DNA of 64,000 nucleotides from Planctomycetota bacterium (GTDB lineage: Bacteria; Planctomycetota; Phycisphaerae; UBA1845; UTPLA1). Positions 36,633-44,262 of this stretch are shown in pieces. Numbering within the stretch: the stretch's first letter is position 1; each line of letters begins with the position of its first letter. Below the pieces are notes generated by a model. The model saw only the letters and a list, made by a program, of their open reading frames with translations, made no database searches and was not told where the DNA came from. The position numbers and the translations under genes are program-made. Where the stretch lies: the NCBI GenBank assembly GCA_016235815.1, contig JACRIM010000045.1:186001-250000 (forward strand). The letters are read 5' to 3'.

Positions 36633-38351
36633 ATGCAACGTTTCTCGAATCGGAATTTCTGGACCCTGTCCCTGGCTGGATTTGTTGCGACGCTCATCGC
36701 GCTGCCGCTGACCGCGGAGACGCCGATTGCCGTCGACAAAGAGGCGGACCCCGGCCCGGTTGCCCAAGGGGTTGCCCGTTCACCGCAGGAACCAGTCATG
36801 GCGCGGGCCGGGCAGAATGACACCCCACCGACGATCACGGCCACCGACACGGCGTTCGGCTATACGTCCACGGACTCCAACGAGGCGGGCGGACCGACAT
36901 TTACAAATTACACCGATATCGCGACGACAGGAACGCGCGTGACGTTCTTCGACGCTGACGCACTGCCGGGAGCGCAGAACGCCAACGCGGACGATGGCGT
37001 CGCACTCAATATCTCACTGGCAAGTCTCAATGACGGGATTGGATTCCCATTCTTCGGTACGCCGAAGACGTCAGTGAACATGAGCACCAACGGCTTCCTT
37101 CACTTTGATCTCAATGGGACGTCAGACTCCCTGAGCAACAACTGCCCCATTCTGAATAACGCGGAGCCTAACAACATCATCGCCGTGATGTGGGACGATC
37201 TTGTGTTGCGCAATCCGCCGAGCACCCTCGCGGGCGGTTTCGTTCAGGTATTCAGCCCCTGCCCCTACTCGCAGGGCGGGACGGGCGACTGCGTTGTGTT
37301 CCAGTGGGACAACTGCGATCACTTCGGCGGCGGCATCGACAGCTTCGATTTCCAGGCCGTGTTGTATGACAGCGGCAATATCCTGATGCTCTACCCAGAG
37401 GGCGCGGGCGCGACGCCAACCAATCCGCCGTTCAATCCTGAGCATGGCAGTGGATCGACGACGGGCCTGGAGAATGCGACCGCCACCGACGGAATCACGC
37501 ACGTTTGCGATACAAACAATTCCATCCCGGCGAACTTCGTCATTCTCTTCACCTATCCCGCGCCGCGCATCGAATACTCAGAAACCGTCGACGTCTGCAC
37601 CGCAGACCCCGCGGGTCCCGGCACCGATCTCACTTGCGTCGATATCTGCAAACCGGGTGAGTCGCTCATCGTTCCGCCGGGAACGGCCGTGAAGTATTGC
37701 TTCAAAGGTCAAAACACCGGCACGACAAACATCTCGGGCTTGATCATCACCGACAACATTCAGGGAATCATCATCGACCCGGCGATCTCCGGCATCATTG
37801 CACCAACCGATGGCTTTGAGATCTTCCGAAAGGTCACGATCACGGAGGACGTGGTGAACACCTCCACCTTCGTCTTTAACTCGGTGGCCGGTAAGACCAT
37901 CACCCAGTCGGATTCCGTGACGATCCAGATCGACACCGATGGTGATGGCGTGGCCGACGTGGCGGACAATTGCCCAACATTGTCAAACGCAAATCAGGCC
38001 GACGCCGACGGCGATGGCGATGGCGATGCCTGCGACAACTGCGTAAGTGTGGCCAATGCCAATCAAGCCGATGGCGACGGGGATGGCGACGGCGATGCCT
38101 GCGACAACTGCCCGACTCTGGCCAATTCTGATCAAGGCGATGGCGACGGCGACGGAGTGGGCGACGCCTGTGATAACTGTGTGACCGCGGCGAACACCGA
38201 TCAAGCCGATTCGGACGGCGATGGCGAAGGCGATGCATGTGAACCGCCGCCGGCAGCCGTCAATCCCTGCGCGCCGGCTCCCGCGACTGCGACGCTGGCG
38301 ACCATTGCCTCCCTGCTGCCGTTCATGCTGCTGCGTCGCCATCGGCGATAA
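36633..38351 (+). CDS. Exported protein with thrombospondin type 3 (calcium-binding) repeats
   Basis: I start at the ATG at 36633 (CGAGGTT upstream), giving 572 residues and a signal peptide; an in-frame GTG... upstream reading from 36561 has no site. A nidogen/beta-propeller-like domain (about 100-330; [47 protein letters not shown]) precedes a beta-sandwich (about 330-430), then four Asp-rich TSP3 repeats (about 435-535) of the type [21 protein letters not shown] short hydrophobic helix and RRHRR end the protein, like a cell-surface sorting tail but without PEP. Surface-exposed, calcium-binding and probably adhesive. Its stop abuts the convergent PQQ gene stop. Confidence 0.82.
   Translation: MQRFSNRNFWTLSLAGFVATLIALPLTAETPIAVDKEADPGPVAQGVARSPQEPVMARAGQNDTPPTITATDTAFGYTSTDSNEAGGPTFTNYTDIATTGTRVTFFDADALPGAQNANADDGVALNISLASLNDGIGFPFFGTPKTSVNMSTNGFLHFDLNGTSDSLSNNCPILNNAEPNNIIAVMWDDLVLRNPPSTLAGGFVQVFSPCPYSQGGTGDCVVFQWDNCDHFGGGIDSFDFQAVLYDSGNILMLYPEGAGATPTNPPFNPEHGSGSTTGLENATATDGITHVCDTNNSIPANFVILFTYPAPRIEYSETVDVCTADPAGPGTDLTCVDICKPGESLIVPPGTAVKYCFKGQNTGTTNISGLIITDNIQGIIIDPAISGIIAPTDGFEIFRKVTITEDVVNTSTFVFNSVAGKTITQSDSVTIQIDTDGDGVADVADNCPTLSNANQADADGDGDGDACDNCVSVANANQADGDGDGDGDACDNCPTLANSDQGDGDGDGVGDACDNCVTAANTDQADSDGDGEGDACEPPPAAVNPCAPAPATATLATIASLLPFMLLRRHRR
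37936..38241 (+). repeat. Tandem DNA repeats encoding TSP3 calcium-binding units
   Basis: The DNA repeats a GATGGCGATGGCGACGGC-like core four times with period about 66-69 bases. Each unit encodes a D-x-D-G-D-G-x-G-D-A-C-D-N-C pattern with paired cysteines. This is part of the coding sequence; such tracts can expand or contract by slippage. Confidence 0.75.
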
Positions 38352-39578
38352 TCAGCGGCCCGCGAGATCGACGGCCATGATCTGCGACTGATCGCGCAGG
38401 TAGAGCTTGCCATCGGCGAGCGTCGGAACGGTCCACGCCTTGGGCTTGAGCACGGTTGCCTTGCAGATCGTGTCGAGCTTTTTGTCCGATGGGCGAGCAA
38501 ATTGAAGTTGTCCGGATTCGTCGAGAATGATGAGTCGATCATCGGCGAGCAGGACGTTGGCCATTGGAAGCCGCTCCTTCCAGACTTCGGTGCCGTCGCC
38601 GACTTTGGCCGCGGCGAAAAGGCCGGCCTTGCCGCTTCCGGCCGCACCGTAGAGCAAATCGCCGACGAGGATGACGTTGGTTTGACCCGCGCCGACGGAC
38701 TTGGATGTCCACAGCTCCTTCGGGCTTACCTTTCCACCCTTCTCATCGAGTTGCAGCATGACGCCGCCGCCGAACGATGGGTAGAACACGCGCCCCTTCC
38801 CGCAATCGACCGGTGTGGTGCAGTGCGTGTCCCATTGGTTCTTATAAGGATGGGCCCATACGAGCTTCCCGTTGTCGGCGTTGAGGCCGATGATCTCTGT
38901 TGGCATCACCAGGGTGACGTATTTCGAACCGCGGACATCGACGAAGATGGGCGTTGAGTAACTGTTGTCCTGATCGCCGGACGACCAACGAACCTTTCCG
39001 TCGGCGATGCCAAAGGCCATCACGGCTTTTCCCTTGCCGCCGACCGGAAGAATGATTGTATCTTTGTGGAGCAGCGGGGCCGCTGAGTAACCGAATTTGA
39101 CGGCGGTGCCGCCCTCGTCTTTGACCAGATCATGCGACCAAATCGGCTTACCTGTCTTGGCGTCGAGGCAGAAGATCACTCCATTGAAACCAATCGTGAT
39201 GAGTTTGCCGTCCACAAGGAGCGGCGTGGCATTGGGCCCGCGACCGAAGCTGGTTTCAGCGTCCTTCGGCATAGGCGCTGCGTAGGTGTGCGTCCAGCGC
39301 GTTTCGCCGGTCTTCGCGTTGAGCGCAACGACGCTTTCATCGTCACCCTTACGAAACATGGTGTAGAGCGTGTCGCCCGCGGCAAGGATCGACGAGTAGC
39401 CCTCGCCGAGGTCGCGCTTCCAAAGCGTCTTGGGCCCGCCGTCGGGAAACTTTTCAATGAGGCCGGTCTCGGGCGAACGGAAATCCCGCGTCGGCCCGCC
39501 CCACTGTGTCCATTCATGTCCGGCAAAAGCGCTGCTCGCAACGACAAGCGTGAAAAGGGTCGCGCAGAGGGTCTTCAT
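38352..39578 (-). CDS. Exported PQQ-like beta-propeller repeat protein
   Basis: The 408-residue product starts at 39578 with an AAAGGAA site and has a signal peptide (cut near SSAFA-GHEW). The mature part repeats the PQQ-propeller pattern: VVALNAKTGETRWTH, IFCLDAKTGKPIWSHDLV, IIGLNADNGKLVWAHPY. N-terminal WTQWGGPTRDFRSPET is common in planctomycete 'PQQ-binding-like' proteins. No catalytic residues of a quinoprotein dehydrogenase were recognised, so it is probably a structural or binding propeller in the periplasm. Confidence 0.87.
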   Translation of the reverse strand: MKTLCATLFTLVVASSAFAGHEWTQWGGPTRDFRSPETGLIEKFPDGGPKTLWKRDLGEGYSSILAAGDTLYTMFRKGDDESVVALNAKTGETRWTHTYAAPMPKDAETSFGRGPNATPLLVDGKLITIGFNGVIFCLDAKTGKPIWSHDLVKDEGGTAVKFGYSAAPLLHKDTIILPVGGKGKAVMAFGIADGKVRWSSGDQDNSYSTPIFVDVRGSKYVTLVMPTEIIGLNADNGKLVWAHPYKNQWDTHCTTPVDCGKGRVFYPSFGGGVMLQLDEKGGKVSPKELWTSKSVGAGQTNVILVGDLLYGAAGSGKAGLFAAAKVGDGTEVWKERLPMANVLLADDRLIILDESGQLQFARPSDKKLDTICKATVLKPKAWTVPTLADGKLYLRDQSQIMAVDLAGR

Positions 39579-39707
39579 CGTGTTTCCTTTCGAGGGTTGT
39601 GTGTGCATAAATGAGCTTCCCGAACGTTGGGGATGATAGGCGTCAATAGTGCGTGCGGCTCTCGATTGCAGATCGAACTGCGGTTCGCAACCTTTCCCAC
39701 AAAATGT

Positions 39708-40988
39708 TCACGTCAGCTTCGCCACCAGCAGCGTCCGGTCGTCGTCGGCCGGGTGGTCTCCGGCAAACGTGTCGACGGCCTGGAGGATGGCGTCGATGAT
39801 CGCCCGGGCATCGGGGCGGCATCGGCTCAGGGCGCGATCAATTCCCTCAAGCCCCAGCATGTTGCCATGATTGTCCAACGCCTCAGAGAAGCCGTCCGTG
39901 AAGAAGATGACCTGATCGCCCTGATGAAGTTGAGCGGTCGCCTCGCTGTAAGTCGAATCAGGAAAAATGCCGAGCGGCAGATCTCCTGCTTGATCGAGCG
40001 AACCCACACTGCCATCCTCGCATCGCTTGATGCGCGGCGGCGGATGGCCGGCGCTGGCGTAAGTGATGGTGCGGCGCGATGGATCGTAAATACCGTAAAA
40101 AGCCGTGACGAACGAGCCGTTGTTGGTCGTGTAGCGTGCCGCAAGTCTGGCATTGACGTAGCTGAGCAATCGACCCGGCGGGATCGGCGGTCCGGGATGG
40201 GCATGGGCAATCGCGTGGGTAATGGCCATCATGACGGCGGCGGGCGTGCCGTGGCCGCTGACGTCGGCGATGAGAATGCCCCAACAGCCGTTGGGCAGAG
40301 GAAAAAAGTCGTAATAGTCGCCGCCGGCGCGCTTGGATGTTTGATAATGCGCGGCGAGGTCAAGCCCGGGGATCTTTGGCAATTCAACCGGCAGGAGCGA
40401 TTGCTGGATGTCAGCCACGACCTTCAATTCCTGATCCATGGCGTCGTAGGCCGCGCGAAGCTGCTCGGCGAGGACCAGCGTCCCCGTCGCACGGCCGAAG
40501 AGGCTGGTGACCCACACCCATCCGGGGAACTCGTCCTGCTTGAAACCATCGTGCTGCTTCCGCATGGAGAAGATCATGTTGGTGGCAACGCCGCCTTCGT
40601 AGAAAGGCGTGCAAACGAGGCTGCCCATTCCGTCGAGGTATTCGAATGCGGGGTCGCCCTTGGGCGCAGCGAAGTCGTTAATGATTTTCGGCAGACCTTC
40701 GTAGAGCATCTCGCCAAGGATTCCGCGATCGAAAAGCGGAAGCTTGTCCGCCTGCTTCCACGGGTTGACTTCTTCCTTCCAGAGATTGGATCGTGTGATG
40801 CGATACTGCGGCGGGTTCACACCGCGTCGGCTCACGGCCACCATTCGATCGGTCGGAAGATACTCGCCAACGCGCCGCGCGTAGGACCGGACCATGTCTT
40901 GCGGGTCGGTCTTGAGGCTCATCTCCTTCATCGTGGCGACGACGAAATCGAGTTTCTGCTGCCAATTCCAGTCGGGTCGGTCGAACAT
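39708..40988 (-). CDS. SpoIIE/RsbU-type PP2C serine phosphatase with N-terminal GAF-like domain
   Basis: Read from 40988, the 426-residue protein has a GAF-like sensor domain (about 15-165; MGSLVCTPFYEGGVATNMIF), a linker coil (EQLRAAYDAMDQELKVVADI) and a SpoIIE phosphatase domain (about 195-425). Metal-binding acidic residues appear in AGGDYYDFF, ADVSGHGTPAA, DGFSEALD and ADDDRTLLV. Such enzymes dephosphorylate anti-sigma-factor antagonists and so switch on stress sigma factors; no STAS or RsbW-like partner is adjacent. A longer reading from 41105 is less likely. Confidence 0.88.
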   Translation of the reverse strand: MFDRPDWNWQQKLDFVVATMKEMSLKTDPQDMVRSYARRVGEYLPTDRMVAVSRRGVNPPQYRITRSNLWKEEVNPWKQADKLPLFDRGILGEMLYEGLPKIINDFAAPKGDPAFEYLDGMGSLVCTPFYEGGVATNMIFSMRKQHDGFKQDEFPGWVWVTSLFGRATGTLVLAEQLRAAYDAMDQELKVVADIQQSLLPVELPKIPGLDLAAHYQTSKRAGGDYYDFFPLPNGCWGILIADVSGHGTPAAVMMAITHAIAHAHPGPPIPPGRLLSYVNARLAARYTTNNGSFVTAFYGIYDPSRRTITYASAGHPPPRIKRCEDGSVGSLDQAGDLPLGIFPDSTYSEATAQLHQGDQVIFFTDGFSEALDNHGNMLGLEGIDRALSRCRPDARAIIDAILQAVDTFAGDHPADDDRTLLVAKLT

Positions 40989-41159
40989 GTCACATCCCGG
41001 ATTCCCTGTGTGAGCAACACCGTGGGCATCATAGCCCGATGTCATGGCGGTTCGATGAATGGCGACCGTGCGCACTCCTCCAATGATGCCACCCCAGAAA
41101 GTCACAGCCGCCGAACCCGGCTGTCGATCAAGCGGCGCGCGACCAACGTCGTTTTTTCC

Positions 41160-41188
41160 TTGACACGATTTTTATAGGGCCATACGCT
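41160..41188 (+). promoter_or_regulatory. Putative sigma-70 promoter upstream of nrdR
   Basis: TTGACA at 41160-41165 is a perfect -35; TACGCT at 41183-41188 follows after 17 bases as a weaker -10 (three of six). It lies 62 bases before the nrdR ATG. I saw no paired NrdR boxes. Confidence 0.4.
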
Positions 41189-41249
41189 GCAAGCAGATAC
41201 GACATGTTGGGGTCGTGGGCGCCCCGACGCTATTAGCCGTGGCAGAACA

Positions 41250-41750
41250 ATGTTATGCCCGTACTGCAAACAGCAACAGAGGGATCAAGTCATCGACTCC
41301 CGCCTGACTGAGGGCGGCACCGTGATCCGACGTCGCCGGGAGTGCCCGGCGTGCAAGCGACGCTACACGACCTATGAACGCATCGAGGAAACGGCAAGGC
41401 TCCAGGTCATCAAAAAGGATGGCAGCCGGGTTCCCTACGAGCGTGAGAAACTCCTCGGCGGCGTGCAGCGAGCATGTTGGAAACGGCCGATCAGCGCGGC
41501 GGCGTTGCAGGAACTCATCGTTGAGGTGGAGGACGAAGTCTTCAAGCGATTCGACCGCGAAGTGCCCAGCGTCTATCTGGGAAATGCCGTGGCCGCACGA
41601 CTTCGACGGATCGACAAGATCGCTTATCTGCGATTCGCCAGCCTCTACCACGAGTTCCAGGTCGTTGATGATTTCATCCAGGAAGCGCAAGACATTCTGG
41701 ACCGCGACAAGACGGACGTCGACGGTCAACAGGATTTATTCAATGAATGA
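41250..41750 (+). CDS. nrdR: Transcriptional repressor of ribonucleotide reductase genes
   Basis: The 166-residue protein has a zinc ribbon with C3-x2-C6 and C32-x2-C35 (MLCPYCKQQQRDQVIDSR, RRRRECPACKRRYTTYERIE) and an ATP-cone (about 49-140; VIKKDGSRVPYEREKLLGGV). NrdR binds ATP/dATP and represses nrd operons when dATP is high. The C-terminus extends about 15 residues beyond the typical end. The next gene, another ATP-cone protein, overlaps it by eight bases. No ribonucleotide reductase gene is in the window. Confidence 0.96.
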   Translation: MLCPYCKQQQRDQVIDSRLTEGGTVIRRRRECPACKRRYTTYERIEETARLQVIKKDGSRVPYEREKLLGGVQRACWKRPISAAALQELIVEVEDEVFKRFDREVPSVYLGNAVAARLRRIDKIAYLRFASLYHEFQVVDDFIQEAQDILDRDKTDVDGQQDLFNE

Positions 41751-42375
41751 TCATTCCGCTCCCGACTTGTCCATACACGTTTCCAAACGCGACGGCACCT
41801 CCGAGCCTTTTGTGCTCGCCAAGCTGCTGCGCTGCATACGATTCGGGTTGCAGGCCGTTCAGGAGGGCTGGGAACTCGACACCACCACCGCCGGAAACCT
41901 CGGCGATGCTGTGTACGAGTATCTCAAGACCACGTTTGACGAATCCACCATCACGACGCGACAGCTTTCCGAGCTGGTCGAATTGGTGCTCAGCCAGACG
42001 GGCCACTCCGCCGCGGCCATGGCCATCCGCGAACACCATCGCTTCCGCGACAAACTCCGCCGCATGATCATGGTCGCCACGGCGCGCCCGCGCGACGGAC
42101 GCATCGTGCAGCAGCGATGGAACAAGAGCCTTATCGTGCAGCATCTTCGCAGGCAACACGGACTCCATGTTCCAACGGCCCGCATGATTGCCGGCCGCGT
42201 GGAAGAGCTTGTGTTCTGTTGCGGATTGCGCGTCGTGACCAGCGGCCTCGTCCGCGAAATGACGCGAAGTGAAATGCTCGCATGGGGGTTGCTGCCGGGT
42301 GCGCTGGTCGTAAAGCGAACCGGCGGGCACCGAAAGCACACGCGAAAGGTCCACGATAAATCGGATCGCGCGTAG
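41743..42375 (+). CDS. Stand-alone ATP-cone protein, probably two cones in tandem
   Basis: The start is the ATG at 41743 inside the end of nrdR; longer in-frame readings merely overlap nrdR. The 210-residue protein begins with an ATP-cone (about 9-105; LSIHVSKRDGTSEPFVLAKL) and continues with a second cone-like half (about 122-185; WNKSLIVQHLRRQHGLHVPT, then ARMIAGRVEELVFCCGLRVV). It has no reductase catalytic domain and no zinc ribbon. Coupling to nrdR suggests a nucleotide-sensing partner, perhaps in deoxynucleotide control; this is inference. Confidence 0.8.
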   Translation: MNDHSAPDLSIHVSKRDGTSEPFVLAKLLRCIRFGLQAVQEGWELDTTTAGNLGDAVYEYLKTTFDESTITTRQLSELVELVLSQTGHSAAAMAIREHHRFRDKLRRMIMVATARPRDGRIVQQRWNKSLIVQHLRRQHGLHVPTARMIAGRVEELVFCCGLRVVTSGLVREMTRSEMLAWGLLPGALVVKRTGGHRKHTRKVHDKSDRA

Positions 42376-42555
42376 ATATGAACTTCGCCGTCGCATGCGA
42401 CGGTGAATCTGGGCCGGCGGAACGTTTCAGGGACGATGTGCAAGGGATGCACGTTCCGCCGCCCCACCATTTGGCCTGCCGTAAGACACCGCCCTCATCC
42501 GAGCGCCACGGCGACGGGGTGCTCGTCTTATGGCGGGCCATTTATATAGTGCAAA

Positions 42556-43869
42556 TCAGGATGCCTTCACCGGCGGCCGGCCGATGGAGTAATACGTAAA
42601 CCCCCGTCGCTTCATCTGGTCCACGGAGTAGAGATTGCGTCCGTCGAAGATGATCGGCTGCTTCAATGCCGCCTTGATGCGATCAAAGTCGGCCGAGCGA
42701 TATTCATTCCACTCGGTGCAGATCACCAGGGCATCGGCGCCCGGCAACGCGGCGTAGGCATCCGTGCAATACTGAATCTTGTCGCCGAATTCCTTCTTGA
42801 GATGGTCGAGGCCTTTCGGGTCGCAGGCCCGGACGGTCGCCCCACCCGCGAGAAGTCCCTCAATGATCCGCAGTGAGGGCGCCTCGCGAATGTCGTCCGT
42901 CTTCGGCTTGAAGGCGATGCCCCAGATGGCGAATGCCCTGCCCTTCAGATCGCCAAAGTGCGAACGGATGCGGTCGACCAGCAGACCCTTCTGCTGTTCA
43001 TTCACTTCATGAACGGCCCGCAGCAGGTCGGCCTCGATGCCGGCGGCCTTTGCGACGTGCCACAAGGCCTGCACATCCTTCGGGAAGCAGCTTCCGCCGT
43101 AGCCCGCGCCGGGATACATGAAATGCGAACCAATGCGGGCGTCATACCCCATGCCGGTGCGAACTTCATCGACATCAATGCCGAGCTTCTCGCAGAGATT
43201 CGCCACCTGATTGATAAAGCTGATGCGCATCGCGAGGTAGCAGTTCGCGGCATACTTGACCATTTCCGACGCAGCCCGCTTGACCACGATGATGGGGTGG
43301 TTGTTTCGCACGAACGGCGCGTACAGCTCTTTCATGAGCGTCGCGGCGTATTCGCTGTCGGTGCCAATGACCACGCGATCCGGCCGGAGGAAGTCGTCCA
43401 CGGCCGAACCTTCCTTGAGGAACTCGGGATTGCTGACCACATCGATGGGGTGCTTCGTGTGCGAGGCGATCAGTTGCTCCACGCGGGCCCCGGTGCCGAC
43501 GGGCACGGTCGATTTCATCACCAGCACGGTGTGCTTGTTCACGGCCTTGGCAATGTCCACCACGGCCCGCTCGATCATCGACAAATCGGCCGATCCATCC
43601 GCCTTCGGCGGCGTGCCGATGGCAATGAAGATCACGTCGGCGTGCTCGACAGCCTCTTTCAGATTGGTGGTCAGTCGGAAGCGACCCGCCGCCAGATTGG
43701 ATTGCAACAGGTCGGTCAGACCCGGCTCAAAAATCGTGCATTCGCCGCGCGACAATCGCGCGACCTTGTCGGCATCGACGTCGAGGCCGATGACATGGTT
43801 GCCGGTGTCGGCGAGACAGACGCCGGTGACGAGGCCGACGTAGCCCGTTCCTACAATGGTGACTTTCAT
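42556..43869 (-). CDS. ugd: UDP-glucose 6-dehydrogenase
   Basis: The 437-residue enzyme oxidises UDP-glucose to UDP-glucuronate with two NAD+, feeding envelope polysaccharide synthesis. The NAD-binding motif GTGYVGLVTGVCLADTGNHV opens the protein; the catalytic cysteine is in GYGGSCFPKDVQAL; the C-terminal UDP-binding domain has FAIWGIAFKPKTDDIREAPS. The polysaccharide deacetylase at 19955 is not linked by position. UDP-N-acetylmannosamine dehydrogenase is the alternative, but VKSTVPVGTGARVEQLI fits Ugd. Confidence 0.95.
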   Translation of the reverse strand: MKVTIVGTGYVGLVTGVCLADTGNHVIGLDVDADKVARLSRGECTIFEPGLTDLLQSNLAAGRFRLTTNLKEAVEHADVIFIAIGTPPKADGSADLSMIERAVVDIAKAVNKHTVLVMKSTVPVGTGARVEQLIASHTKHPIDVVSNPEFLKEGSAVDDFLRPDRVVIGTDSEYAATLMKELYAPFVRNNHPIIVVKRAASEMVKYAANCYLAMRISFINQVANLCEKLGIDVDEVRTGMGYDARIGSHFMYPGAGYGGSCFPKDVQALWHVAKAAGIEADLLRAVHEVNEQQKGLLVDRIRSHFGDLKGRAFAIWGIAFKPKTDDIREAPSLRIIEGLLAGGATVRACDPKGLDHLKKEFGDKIQYCTDAYAALPGADALVICTEWNEYRSADFDRIKAALKQPIIFDGRNLYSVDQMKRRGFTYYSIGRPPVKAS

Positions 43870-43956
43870 TCGGTATCTCCCCGGCGTGCATCGCCGCGAC
43901 GTAAACTACTTGGGCCGGGAATTATCGTCGGTTTCGCCGCCTCATTCCAGAGGCGA

Positions 43957-43985
43957 TTGCGAGGCCTTGACACGACGCCTACACT
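43957..43985 (+). promoter_or_regulatory. Putative promoter of the SelW-like gene
   Basis: TTGCGA at 43957-43962 and TACACT at 43980-43985 are spaced by 17 bases and lie 29 bases before the start codon. Each matches the consensus in four of six positions. Supports the short gene being expressed on its own. Confidence 0.35.
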
Positions 43986-44014
43986 CCCGCCAAGGCCCGA
44001 AAAAGGAGTGGACC

Positions 44015-44257
44015 ATGAAGATTCAGATCACCTACTGCCAGCAGTGAAACTACAAACCGCAAGCCACCGGTCTGGTGGCGGAGCTGACCGAGAAATATGG
44101 AAAAGGGACGCACGAGTACGAGCTGATCGGCGGCTCGGGAGGCGTGTTTGACGTCGTCGCCGATGGACAGCGCGTGTTCTGCAAAAAGGAAGTGGGGCGA
44201 TTTCCGGGTTATGCGGAAATCCCGATGGCGATCGATAAGATTCTGATCAATCGGTAA
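44015..44257 (+). CDS. SelW/Rdx-family selenoprotein with in-frame TGA as selenocysteine
   Basis: From the ATG at 44015 (AGGAG six bases upstream) the frame reads MKIQITYCQQ, TGA at 44045-44047, then NYKPQATGLVAELTEKYGKG and on to a TAA at 44255. Treating TGA as Sec (U11) gives an 80-residue protein with the CxxU redox motif C8-Q-Q-U11 followed by NYKP, and a FDVVADGQRVFCKKEVGRFP segment, both typical of the thioredoxin-fold Rdx (SelW/SelT/SelH) family. Conservation continues across the TGA, so this is not a decayed gene. A hairpin of bacterial SECIS type follows the TGA. SelA, SelB and tRNA-Sec are not in the window. Confidence 0.85.
44063..44079 (+). promoter_or_regulatory. Bacterial SECIS-like hairpin downstream of the Sec codon
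   Basis: GCCACC (44063-44068) pairs perfectly with GGTGGC (44074-44079) around the loop GGTCT. The loop starts with GG, and 21 bases separate it from the TGA at 44045-44047. Both fit the known bacterial SECIS rules (stem in the coding region, G in the first loop positions, about 16-37 bases from UGA). Confidence 0.7.
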
Positions 44258-44262
44258 GAGCA

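Noticed and set aside
37936-38241. Mobile or satellite repeat
   Set aside because: The repeats are coding and give regular TSP3 calcium-binding units.
41374-41742. Extension of the ATP-cone gene over most of nrdR
   Set aside because: The added residues are an out-of-frame reading of nrdR; the ATP-cone starts just after the ATG at 41743.
44045-44047. TGA as premature stop (pseudogene) or as reassigned codon
   Set aside because: Family features continue after it and a SECIS-like hairpin follows, so decay is unlikely; many neighbouring genes end in TGA, so the code is not reassigned.
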